NCBI RefSeq assembly: GCF_011516735.1
Contig: NZ_WOSX01000023.1
Coordinates: 1-52,011 of the forward strand
Source: Acetobacter fallax
GTDB taxonomy: Bacteria > Pseudomonadota > Alphaproteobacteria > Acetobacterales > Acetobacteraceae
Direction of reading: 5' to 3'
DNA length: 52,011 nt
Both the position numbers and the translations under genes were made by a program. A model generated the notes under the pieces. It made no database searches and was not told the origin of the DNA. It worked only from the letters and a program-made list of their open reading frames with translations. Shown in pieces: positions 8,662-15,914 of this stretch (position 1 is its first letter; the number at the start of each line of letters is the position of its first letter).

Positions 8662-9612
8662 ATGAAGTACACAGTCTGTCTTTCCATTCTGGCCCTCACC
8701 GCGGCCGCAACCGCTGCGAAAGCCGATGACAGCGCCTCCGTGCAGGCCATGCTCGACGCCTGCTATGCTGGCAAGCGCAGTTGCGTCATAGACCTCCAGG
8801 GCGCCACGAAAACTCTTAACAAAACATTGAAAATCAACCCGGAACTGGCCACGATCCGCAACGCCATATTTGAATGCCGCATGACATCCGGAACCTGCCT
8901 TTATGTTTCGCAGGACGGATTCCCCCATCTCGACAACGCCGCCATACACCGCCTCGAAAGCATTACCCTGAAGGGTAATAAATCCATCGACGGCATCACG
9001 ATGAATTACAACGACAATAATACATTCGTCATCAACGCGACCATAACCCTCATGAGCGTGTCCATCCAGGGCTTCAACCACGGCATCACGCTTGGCAACA
9101 ATGTCTGGGGTGTGGATATGTTCAACGTGCTGATCGGCAACGGAAACACCGGCATCTACACCTTGCCGAACCCACACAACTCAGGTGAGCGCTCCACCTT
9201 TGCCGGCGGCACGATCTACAACAATGTCGTCGCCGGGATCGACGAAGAATCATGCTGGGAATTTGATTTCCAGGGCACCAGCTTCGATTTCAACGCACGA
9301 CAGATGATCCTGCGCGGTCCAACCTCATTCACCGGACACATCGAAAATCGCGATACAGGAAAAGCAGAAATCGTACTCGGCGCACTCGTCGGCGTTCCCG
9401 CCGGATCGATCTACATGAGCTCCGGATCAACCATCACAGTCGACGGATGGGACCCGAAAAAACCGCAGCAACCCTGCTACGTGGAAACAAGCCTGCCTTA
9501 TAATAATATCAAAACTCCGGCGACACTTTACGGTTTCGGTGGAACAAAGGGCGCAGTCTGCGGTCCGGGCAAAGTTGTGACCTGGGACGGCCAGCCACTC
9601 CAGCCAAAATAA
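8662..9612 (+). CDS. Secreted right-handed beta-helix-like protein
   Basis: A 316-residue exported protein of unknown function. The ATG at 8662 is chosen because a GGGAG precedes it and it gives a perfect signal peptide (MKYTVCLSILALTAAATAAKA, cut before DDSAS). The frame extends upstream to 8545, but that part looks non-coding. The mature chain has short Asn- and Gly-rich strands ('NYNDNNTFVINATITLMSVS', 'GFNHGITLGNNVWGVDMFNV') spaced like turns of a pectate-lyase-type parallel beta-helix, plus at least seven cysteines that may form disulfides. Such folds usually bind or cut polysaccharide. No catalytic motif could be assigned. It may be periplasmic or secreted. Confidence 0.75.
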   Translation: MKYTVCLSILALTAAATAAKADDSASVQAMLDACYAGKRSCVIDLQGATKTLNKTLKINPELATIRNAIFECRMTSGTCLYVSQDGFPHLDNAAIHRLESITLKGNKSIDGITMNYNDNNTFVINATITLMSVSIQGFNHGITLGNNVWGVDMFNVLIGNGNTGIYTLPNPHNSGERSTFAGGTIYNNVVAGIDEESCWEFDFQGTSFDFNARQMILRGPTSFTGHIENRDTGKAEIVLGALVGVPAGSIYMSSGSTITVDGWDPKKPQQPCYVETSLPYNNIKTPATLYGFGGTKGAVCGPGKVVTWDGQPLQPK

Positions 9613-9627
9613 GAGTCTGCATCAGAA

Positions 9628-9658
9628 GTCTCTGACATAAAAACTCAAAGTCAGAGAC
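9628..9658 (+). terminator. Hairpin after the beta-helix gene
   Basis: Perfect 9-bp inverted repeat (GTCTCTGAC at 9628-9636, GTCAGAGAC at 9650-9658) with a 13-base A-rich loop. It starts 16 bases after the stop. No T run follows, so it is a likely but not canonical terminator or mRNA-end hairpin. Confidence 0.45.
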
Positions 9659-9873
9659 CCCGTCAAAATATTTCCATGACCCGTGCCCGTTATCCCGCAC
9701 ATACAGGAAACAGACATACTCCTGCTTTGTCAGCCTGTTTGCGAAAACGAACCCGCTGTAACGCCGATCAGCTCCCTGCTCCCGGACACGCACGTGATGC
9801 ACAGAACGGTCATGGCCATTGTCCTGTGTAAGACTGGCCGGTGCGGGAGTGGGACTGGCAGGTGCAGGACTGG

Positions 9874-9985
9874 CAGGGCTCTGCCCTGGAACCCGGCAAA
9901 GGCTCGCCTTTGCAAACCGTTTTATGATCAGCAAACCGGGGTACAGGGGCCTGCGGTCCCTGCCGGGCCCGGACAGAGCCCGGAT
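9874..9985 (+). repeat. Decayed copy A of the MITE-like repeat
   Basis: Same order of internal modules as the full copy at 39063-39258: a CAGGGCTCTGCCCTG hairpin, a shortened segment, 'GATCAGCAAACCGGGGT', a CAGGGGCC/GGTCCCTG hairpin and a GGGCCCGGACAGAGCCC end module. The terminal inverted repeats are missing and the AAAGGTC hairpin is reduced, so this is an eroded copy. Confidence 0.65.
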
Positions 9986-10165
9986 ACTCTCATCGACAGG
10001 TCAGTCTTCACAACCTCTGGAGAAAGCCCGCCCCGGGGCTTGTCCCTGAGACCCACAAAGGGGCACGGCCCCTTTGATCCTGATCCCTTTTAAGTCAATG
10101 ACGGGGAGAGGCTGCACCTGTCGCCGGGAATGATGCAAACCCTCGTGAAATATGCGCATCCAGTA

Positions 10166-10203
10166 AATTATTCAGTTTTTGAAGGCGCTTTTAATTATTC
10201 AGT
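10166..10203. repeat. 11-bp direct repeat AATTATTCAGT
   Basis: Two identical copies (10166-10176 and 10193-10203), 27 bases apart centre to centre, in AT-rich DNA about 80 bases before the small gene at 10285. They could be an operator or a promoter-proximal repeat; the function is unknown. Confidence 0.5.
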
Positions 10204-10284
10204 AATCCACGCCGACGATCATGCCCCTCAGAAAGACGCCGATCCACCTGGCGCCGAAACAGAGACGCAAGAGGGAAACAGACC

Positions 10285-10641
10285 ATGCGGGTTACAGAAG
10301 CGGCACGCCTGATTGTCACGGGAAATCTGAGCCCGAATGTTCTGTGGCAAATGACCACGCTGACCGAACGTGTCGCCATTTCACTCCTCGTCGGCCGGCC
10401 GGACTACCTGCCGGTCAGTGCCAGCACGCCCAACGCCGCATGGGATACCCTCGACGCCCGTTATCGCGCTCTGGTCATGCGCCGCGCACCGATCAGAATC
10501 CGTCGGCGACTGCCCGGCTATACAAACATGCCCCGGCCATTTTCAATGATGTCAGCAGATGGACAGATCGCCCGGCGCGCCATCAGGGTGAAGGCGCACC
10601 ATAAAGGCCAAGATCCAGCCATTTCCCCGTTGAATAGTTAA
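10285..10641 (+). CDS. Small hypothetical protein
   Basis: 118 residues, no family recognised. The ATG is preceded by AAGAGGG at a usable distance. The first two thirds ('MTTLTERVAISLLVGRPDYL', then 'NAAWDTLDARYRALVMRR') reads like soluble helical protein with GC-rich third positions; the end is basic and less protein-like. The last 59 bases overlap, tail to tail, the end of the GT39 gene on the other strand, which is unusual and weakens the call. It may be a real gene whose stop was lost by drift. Confidence 0.4.
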   Translation: MRVTEAARLIVTGNLSPNVLWQMTTLTERVAISLLVGRPDYLPVSASTPNAAWDTLDARYRALVMRRAPIRIRRRLPGYTNMPRPFSMMSADGQIARRAIRVKAHHKGQDPAISPLNS

Positions 10642-12316
10642 AGCCGGAGACCCGGCCATATTCCAGCGAGCGGATGTCTCTGCGGGCCAGTTCATCCTGG
10701 AATGCGCCAAGGTCGCGGCGGTCAACGACAACAAGACCACAGGAGGGATTACGACGCAGCATCGCAGCTCCCTCCCGCACATTACGAAGCTCAACCTGGC
10801 CATGCATCAGAAACACAAGGCTCGGCTCGGAAAAAGAACTCGAAACAACTTCCGTATCGGGACAGGGACGATACTGGTCCACAAGCTCCACCACGCGCGG
10901 TGCCAGCCAGATTGACTGAAGATGCGGAATAACCCCGAGAAACAGTCCCATATAGATGACAACCGCCGCGCCAGCCGAACACATCGCCGCCCGCCAGAGA
11001 CGCGACCGGAATGTCTCTCTCAACGTCAGAGCAAGCAGCGGCAGACTACCACCAGCCGCAAGCCATGCCGAAACCGGAATCCGCCCTTCGAGCGCCTCAC
11101 TCAGGCCAATGCCCGCCACCGACAGGGCAATACCCGCGGCAGCCCAGACAAACCCGTAAAACCCGAGAAAAAAACGCCCCCACAATGAACGCGGCCAGGC
11201 CTTCCATACATCCCCGGACGCCTGCAAAGCCGCACCCGTCAGAATGGCAATCGCCGGATAGGCAGGCAGCACGTAATGCGGGAGCTTCGTCGCAATCAGT
11301 TCAAACACCACCCAGAGCGGGATGATCCAGCAAAGCAGAAACCGCACCTTCCACGAGGCCCGCCACGACCAGATCACAGGCAGCGCCGCCGCCGCAAAGA
11401 ACGAACCCGGCCAGAACGCAATCGCAAAGACCGCAAGATGATAGCCGGGAAACGCACCATGCGCCTCCTGACCATGTCCGATCTTGCCAAGAAAATTCCG
11501 CCCGACAGCCCGCTGGAAGAACTCGCCGTGACTCACGATCCCGATAGCAACGCACCAGGGCAGAACAACCGCCAGCATTACCAGCCATCCCCAGGCTGGA
11601 CGCAGCCGCTTCAGCCATGAACGATCCCGCTCGGCAAACGCAAAAGCCAGCGGTGTCCCAAGTCCGGGAATAAGAATGACCGGCCCTTTGAGCATAAGGC
11701 CACAGCCAAGTGCACCCCAGAACAAAACCGCCGTCCACACCGGCGTGGACCGCCCGGCGGCCCGATCCCGTAATACCCGCAGAAGAACAGTCTGGACCAG
11801 AACGACGATGAGCAGCAGCATGCTGTCGATCGTCGCCATTCTCCCTTCGGCGGTCACAAGCACCGACGTCCCGAGAAGCGTCGCCGCCATCAGTCCCGCC
11901 GCCGGATTGAACAGCAGAGCCCCCATGCGAGCCGTCAGCACAACAGATGCCGTCATCGCAAGCAGAGACGGAACACGGTAAGCCCAGACTTCCCGCTCTT
12001 TCAGTGTTCCGGAAAGAGACACCGCCGCAGCCTCAAGCCAGTAAATCCCGGCAGGCTGGAGGTAGCGCGGCTTGTCCTGAAAGCGGACATCAATGAAATT
12101 GCCGCTGTCCAGCATCTGAGCCGTCGCCTGCATGTAGCGCGGCTCGTCACGATCGAACGGCGGAATACTGGCGCGACCGGGCAGCAGAAGAAAGAAAATA
12201 CAGAACGCCAGCAGACCAGTTCGCGTGGCCAGAGATCGTCCCATAAGAAGTTTCGTGCCTTTCCGCCTCAGCATTCTCTGACTGACGACGGCAGTCTCGT
12301 CCGGTTTCGCAACCAC
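10583..12316 (-). CDS. GT39 family (ArnT/PMT-like) glycosyltransferase
   Basis: 577 residues, polytopic membrane enzyme of the PMT/ArnT group that moves a sugar from a polyprenyl-phosphate carrier to an acceptor on the periplasmic side. The N-terminal membrane helix (about residues 32-47) is followed by 'IPPFDRDEPRY', whose D57-E58 pair is the catalytic/metal motif of GT39. About ten further hydrophobic segments precede a soluble C-terminal tail of roughly 110 residues. The GTG start at 12316 overlaps the upstream GT2 gene by 49 bases; ATGs at 12274 and 12244 are alternatives. It follows GT2 in the same direction, and the pair forms the usual donor-maker/donor-user module: GT2 charges the lipid carrier and GT39 uses it. 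The acceptor could be lipid A, a polysaccharide or a protein. Confidence 0.88.
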   Translation of the reverse strand: MVAKPDETAVVSQRMLRRKGTKLLMGRSLATRTGLLAFCIFFLLLPGRASIPPFDRDEPRYMQATAQMLDSGNFIDVRFQDKPRYLQPAGIYWLEAAAVSLSGTLKEREVWAYRVPSLLAMTASVVLTARMGALLFNPAAGLMAATLLGTSVLVTAEGRMATIDSMLLLIVVLVQTVLLRVLRDRAAGRSTPVWTAVLFWGALGCGLMLKGPVILIPGLGTPLAFAFAERDRSWLKRLRPAWGWLVMLAVVLPWCVAIGIVSHGEFFQRAVGRNFLGKIGHGQEAHGAFPGYHLAVFAIAFWPGSFFAAAALPVIWSWRASWKVRFLLCWIIPLWVVFELIATKLPHYVLPAYPAIAILTGAALQASGDVWKAWPRSLWGRFFLGFYGFVWAAAGIALSVAGIGLSEALEGRIPVSAWLAAGGSLPLLALTLRETFRSRLWRAAMCSAGAAVVIYMGLFLGVIPHLQSIWLAPRVVELVDQYRPCPDTEVVSSSFSEPSLVFLMHGQVELRNVREGAAMLRRNPSCGLVVVDRRDLGAFQDELARRDIRSLEYGRVSGFNYSTGKWLDLGLYGAPSP

Positions 12317-13044
12317 ATCACGCCAGGCAGATCGCGTACACCAACAACCGCACGCCCAAAATTCGTATATTTCGACTGCCCGTGCAGCCGTGAGCGATGG
12401 TGAACCGGCTTACAGAGAAGCGGTATTCCATAAGACTGCATCATGGCCGGCAAGAACCGGTGAAGCCCCTCAAAATAAGGCAGATCGAGGAAATCACTCC
12501 TGCGAAACACCTTCATCGGCGCGCCGGTATCAGGACAGCCATCATTCAGCAGCCTCTGACGCAGACCGTTCGCAAAACGGGTCGCCAGCTTCCGCCATAC
12601 CGTGTCGCTGCGCTTCGGTCGCGTCCCGACAACAAGCGGTGCTCTGCCCTTTTCGGCAGCCGCCATCGCCATCGCCAGAAGAGCCGCTATTTCCGCCGGA
12701 TCGTCCTGACCATCACCATCAATGGTCGCAATCCACGTCCCCCGTGCATGACGAACGCCAGTGCGCATCGCACCGGATTTTCCACAACAATGATCATGAG
12801 AAAGAATACGCAGAGTCTCAAGGCCCGGAATCCGGCGCGCTTCAATCAGCGCTGCCACCGTCCCATCACTGCTCCCATCATCCACAAACACGACCTCGAC
12901 AGCCGGTAAAGTGGAGAGAACACCCGCAATTTCGCTGCAAACGGAGGAAATATTCTCCTGCTCGTTAAGCACAGCGACAACAATACTCAAAACCGGCGCG
13001 CCCTTATCCAGGATCGCACCGGTCGTTTTACTCTGCTCCGTCAA
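12268..13044 (-). CDS. GT2 polyprenyl-phosphate sugar transferase (DPM1/ArnC-like)
   Basis: 258 residues, family 2 glycosyltransferase of the dolichol-phosphate-mannose-synthase type. Seen motifs: 'SIVVAVLNEQENI' at 20-32, 'VDDGSSDGT' (D55, D56), 'GKSGAMRTGVRHARG' and the metal-binding 'DGDGQDDP' (D109, D111, D114). It lacks the C-terminal pair of membrane helices found in ArnC or GtrB, so it is probably a peripheral membrane enzyme. It should form undecaprenyl-phosphate-linked sugar for the GT39 partner just downstream. It starts only 14 bases after the atpF stop with no terminator seen, so it may be read through from the ATP synthase operon. Confidence 0.88.
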   Translation of the reverse strand: MTEQSKTTGAILDKGAPVLSIVVAVLNEQENISSVCSEIAGVLSTLPAVEVVFVDDGSSDGTVAALIEARRIPGLETLRILSHDHCCGKSGAMRTGVRHARGTWIATIDGDGQDDPAEIAALLAMAMAAAEKGRAPLVVGTRPKRSDTVWRKLATRFANGLRQRLLNDGCPDTGAPMKVFRRSDFLDLPYFEGLHRFLPAMMQSYGIPLLCKPVHHRSRLHGQSKYTNFGRAVVGVRDLPGVMWLRNRTRLPSSVREC

Positions 13045-13058
13045 CGCGGCCCCGGCGC

Positions 13059-13562
13059 TCAGGCAGCGCGCGAGGAAAGAGCCGCCGGCAGCCCGGCAAT
13101 CGCGCTGTCCACCAGATCCGTCGATGACTGAGCCGGAAGAGACTGCTGTATCACAAGCCGGGCCCCCTCGAACGCGGCATCAACAGCCGCAGCCCGAACC
13201 TCTTCAATAGCCGCACGCTCAGCTGCAGCAATCCGGTCCCGTGCCATTTGCTCCCGACGGCGAAGCATGTCTTCCGCATCAAGACGCGCTTTGTTGGCAA
13301 GCTCTTCCGCCTGTTTCCGCGTCTGCTCGATCAGAGCATTCGCCTCAGCATAAGCCTGCTCACGCTCACGCGTGGCATCCTCGAGCATCTGCTCAGCCTC
13401 ACGCCGAAGACGTGCGGATTCATCCAGCTCAAGCCGGATCTGATCAGCCCGCGCATCCAGAAGCCCTGAAAGAGGCTTCCAGATTTTAGGTCCGAAGATG
13501 ACAAAAAACAGAACGAATGAGACGGCGAACCAGAAAACCGGTTCAAGAAAAAGATTAGACAC
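13059..13562 (-). CDS. atpF: F0F1 ATP synthase subunit b
   Basis: 167 residues: one N-terminal membrane helix ('FWFAVSFVLFFVIFGP', about 10-25) and a long charged coiled coil ('REAEQMLEDATREREQAYAE' onward) that forms half of the peripheral stalk. It is the second of two b-type genes in this operon; having b and b' is usual in alphaproteobacteria. F1 genes are not in the window, as is common in this group, where F0 and F1 operons are separate. Confidence 0.95.
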   Translation of the reverse strand: MSNLFLEPVFWFAVSFVLFFVIFGPKIWKPLSGLLDARADQIRLELDESARLRREAEQMLEDATREREQAYAEANALIEQTRKQAEELANKARLDAEDMLRRREQMARDRIAAAERAAIEEVRAAAVDAAFEGARLVIQQSLPAQSSTDLVDSAIAGLPAALSSRAA

Positions 13563-13606
13563 CGACGTTATCCCCTCGTCACGGCTATGCTCGTCGAGTC
13601 AGATTA

Positions 13607-14203
13607 CTAAGCAGGCTGAACAGCAACTCTCGCCACCGCCGCCTCGACAGACGCACGATCCGGCGCTTTGCCCGTCAGCCGCTGAACCAGCGTTTCTGCC
13701 ACATCGCTTGCAATCGGACGAAGCGACTCCATGGCACGCTTACGCTCCGCAGCAACACCGGCTTCCGCCGAGGCAATCTCAGCTTCAAGCTTCGCGTTGA
13801 TCTCAGCCAGACGCTGCGCGGCGGAAACTTTCTCCTGCTCAAGGACGGCGTCCAGATGAGCCTGAGATTCGGCAGCAGCTGTTTTTCTCGTCTCTTTCAG
13901 TTCCCGAACAGCTTTATCGGCTTCGACTTTCGCTGAATGGGCCTGATCAAGATCTCCGGTGATTCGCTCGTTACGGTTCTTCAGAACCGTCTCGACCCTG
14001 GGCAATGCCCAGTTACGAAGCGCCAGATAGAAAAACAGGAAGATAATGCCGCCCCAGATGACCTGACCAGTCACAAGAGGATTTTTGAAATCCAGCTGGG
14101 GCATGCCCGCCGCGCGCGCGCCAGGCGCCGCCGCCACGAGGAGCGGCAGGCCCGAAATCCCTGCCAGCAGGGAATGACGATTCAAAGAAACCGATAAGCG
14201 CAC
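13607..14203 (-). CDS. atpF2: F0F1 ATP synthase subunit b'
   Basis: 198 residues. A membrane helix ('GQVIWGGIIFLFFYLALRNW', about 47-66) is followed by a long Ala/Glu/Lys-rich coiled coil, the b' half of the stator stalk. The first 33 residues look like a cleavable signal peptide ('LLAGISGLPLLVAAAPGARA'), giving a mature start near 'GMPQLDFKNP'. Alternatively the start is the internal ATG at 14104. It lies between atpE and atpF with 16- and 44-base gaps. Confidence 0.92.
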   Translation of the reverse strand: MRLSVSLNRHSLLAGISGLPLLVAAAPGARAAGMPQLDFKNPLVTGQVIWGGIIFLFFYLALRNWALPRVETVLKNRNERITGDLDQAHSAKVEADKAVRELKETRKTAAAESQAHLDAVLEQEKVSAAQRLAEINAKLEAEIASAEAGVAAERKRAMESLRPIASDVAETLVQRLTGKAPDRASVEAAVARVAVQPA

Positions 14204-14219
14204 GAGACGTCCTCCATCC

Positions 14220-14444
14220 TCAGACGAACAGGATAAGGAAGGCGATCAGCAGAGCAAAAAGAGCAACAGCTTCTGTCAGCGCGAAGCCAAGCATGCCAAG
14301 GCCGAACACATGCGGGCGAGCCGCAGGGTTGCGAGCAATGCTGCTGACAAGCGTTGAGAAGATGTTGCCAAGCCCGATGCCGACACCGGCAAGAGCAATC
14401 ACGGCGATACCGGCACCGATTTCACGGGCTGCAGCGATGTCCAT
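14220..14444 (-). CDS. atpE: F0F1 ATP synthase subunit c
   Basis: 74 residues, two membrane helices joined by a polar loop ('ARNPAARP'). The ion-carrying carboxylate is E58 in '[10 protein letters not shown]'. The helix-1 Gly pattern '[10 protein letters not shown]' packs the c-ring. The absence of the polar Na+-site residues suggests proton coupling. The protein is unchanged in length from alphaproteobacterial relatives. Confidence 0.97.
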   Translation of the reverse strand: MDIAAAREIGAGIAVIALAGVGIGLGNIFSTLVSSIARNPAARPHVFGLGMLGFALTEAVALFALLIAFLILFV

Positions 14445-14496
14445 TGTTGTTTACTTCCCTGGTTGACAAAACAGATTGACCGACAGGAGGGCCGCC

Positions 14497-15294
14497 TCAG
14501 TGAGCGACGGCCTCTCGCAGATAGATGCAGGTGAGAATTGCAAACACATAGGCCTGCAAAACACCAACCAGCAATTCAAGCCCGATCAGCGCAATGTTGA
14601 TCGCAATCGGACCCACCGCCAGCACATCACCCACAAAGCCAAGGCCGGCCAGCATGATGACGAAGCTCGCGAAGATATCGAACATCACATGCCCGGCCAC
14701 CATGTTGGCGAACAGTCGGATCGACAGACTGACAGGACGTGACAGAAACGAAAGAATTTCAATCGGCACCAGCAACGGCGCAAGCGCGAGGGGTGCGCCG
14801 GCAGGCATGAAATGCGCGAAGAATTTGAAACCCTGCACCTTCAGCGACACAACTATGGAAATCACGAAAACCATGATCGCCAGAGCGAATGTCACCGCAA
14901 TATGACTTGTGAAGGTGAAGGAATGCGGGATCAGACCCAGATAATTACCGGCCAGAATAAAGAAGAACAGCGCGAAAATGAACGGAAAGAACGATGTTCC
15001 TTCCGGACCGATCGTGTCGACAGCCAGATTTCGCACGAATTCGTAACAGATCTCGGCCGCAGCCTGCAGCCGCCCCGGAACAACCGAAGCCGGCTTCATC
15101 CCGTAGAACAGAAACGCAAGCACCAGAGCGCAGGCGATAACCATATAGACAGGAGACTGACTGAGACGCAGCGCCTCTCCCAGACCACCGAGCACCGGAT
15201 GCAGCTCGAACTGCCCGAGCACGTCGATACTTGAACCGCTCGCCAACGCCTTACTCTCCCCGGCCTGAGATAATCTCTCAGGATTTTTTATCAC
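14497..15294 (-). CDS. atpB: F0F1 ATP synthase subunit a
   Basis: 265 residues, polytopic subunit a with the two proton half-channels. The essential arginine is R193 in 'SIRLFANMVAGH'. Other conserved parts are 'AGNYLGLIP' near 115-123 and 'PIEILSFLSRPVSL' near 177-190. The GTG start at 15294 overlaps the end of atpI by 17 bases; an ATG alternative does not exist before the first membrane segment, which begins near residue 50. Confidence 0.96.
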   Translation of the reverse strand: MIKNPERLSQAGESKALASGSSIDVLGQFELHPVLGGLGEALRLSQSPVYMVIACALVLAFLFYGMKPASVVPGRLQAAAEICYEFVRNLAVDTIGPEGTSFFPFIFALFFFILAGNYLGLIPHSFTFTSHIAVTFALAIMVFVISIVVSLKVQGFKFFAHFMPAGAPLALAPLLVPIEILSFLSRPVSLSIRLFANMVAGHVMFDIFASFVIMLAGLGFVGDVLAVGPIAINIALIGLELLVGVLQAYVFAILTCIYLREAVAH

Positions 15295-15583
15295 CCATGT
15301 CCGGTGGCTTTACCAGCCGCCAGACATTCAGGATACCCGCACAGCCACCCGCCATCGCGAACAGCACAAGAAAAAGAGCGCGGTAATGGAACCATCGGTC
15401 CAGACCCCACCCGACCAGAACTCCGACAACGAGACCGCCCAGCATTTCACTGCCCGCTCGCGCCGCCATCGCCACGAGGGATTTATCCTCGCTGTCAGGC
15501 TGCTGCTCTTCAGGCTGCTTTCCGGCTGCGCGGCTCTGCGCGGCACGGAGGCGTTCGTCAAAGGATGTCCTGTCCTCGTCCAT
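15278..15583 (-). CDS. atpI: ATP synthase assembly protein AtpI
   Basis: 101 residues. A charged N-terminus (about 1-35) is followed by two membrane helices ('GSEMLGGLVVGVLVGWGLDR' and 'ALFLVLFAMAGGCAGILNVW'), the AtpI/AtpQ pattern of the c-ring assembly helper. The ATG has a GAGG eight bases upstream. It is the first gene of the F0 operon, overlapping atpB. Confidence 0.9.
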   Translation of the reverse strand: MDEDRTSFDERLRAAQSRAAGKQPEEQQPDSEDKSLVAMAARAGSEMLGGLVVGVLVGWGLDRWFHYRALFLVLFAMAGGCAGILNVWRLVKPPDMGDKKS

Positions 15584-15914
15584 ATTCGCACCTCAGGATC
15601 GGGTGCATCGGCTTGCTAACGATACGGCTTTTCCGTGTCAAGCAACCGCGGCGGCTCACACCACACTTCGATACCCCGCTGACGATGATCAAAGCACCAA
15701 TCCACACCCCGCCAGACAAAAAAACGCCGGATTCACAAAATCACAACAGTCTTTTAATGAATATTTCCGACCTTTTAACGACACACTTTCCACAAAAGAT
15801 GAGAAGCTCCACGCAAGGCCAGCCCCTTATACCAGCGCGAATCAGACCAGCGCGCTTCCTGACCACACGCGCCCTCCGGCACCACCGGAAAAACCGCAAC
15901 GGAAACACATCGTA
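15584..15914. other. Divergent spacer atpI / Hint protein
   Basis: 331 bases between the atp operon and the Hint gene. It holds the atp promoter candidate. An open plus frame continues upstream from 15915 to 15603, but its peptide is Pro/Gln/Arg-rich and unlike the repeat protein, so it is taken as non-coding. Confidence 0.6.
15613..15641 (-). promoter_or_regulatory. Candidate promoter of the atpI-B-E-F'-F operon
   Basis: Minus-strand -35 TTGACA (15641-15636), 17-base spacer, -10 TAGCAA (15618-15613), followed after about 30 bases by the atpI start. The -35 is perfect and the -10 is moderate. Confidence 0.55.

Larger units (their letters stand above)
9613..10284. other. Intergenic region with repeat debris
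   Basis: 672 bases that hold the hairpin at 9628-9658, a degenerate member of the hairpin-rich repeat family (9874-9985), a local run of GACTGGC-type units around 9830-9880, and an AT-rich stretch with an 11-base direct repeat (10166-10203). No gene was recognised. Confidence 0.6.

Noticed and set aside
9628..9658. Reading the 9-bp inverted repeat as another member of the MITE-like family
   Set aside because: Its arms (GTCTCTGAC) do not match any family module, and it is placed like a gene-end hairpin.
15603..15914. N-terminal extension of the Hint protein from GTG 15603
   Set aside because: The extension is Pro/Gln/His-rich, unlike the repeats, and would overlap the atp promoter; the ATG at 15915 has a usable ribosome site.
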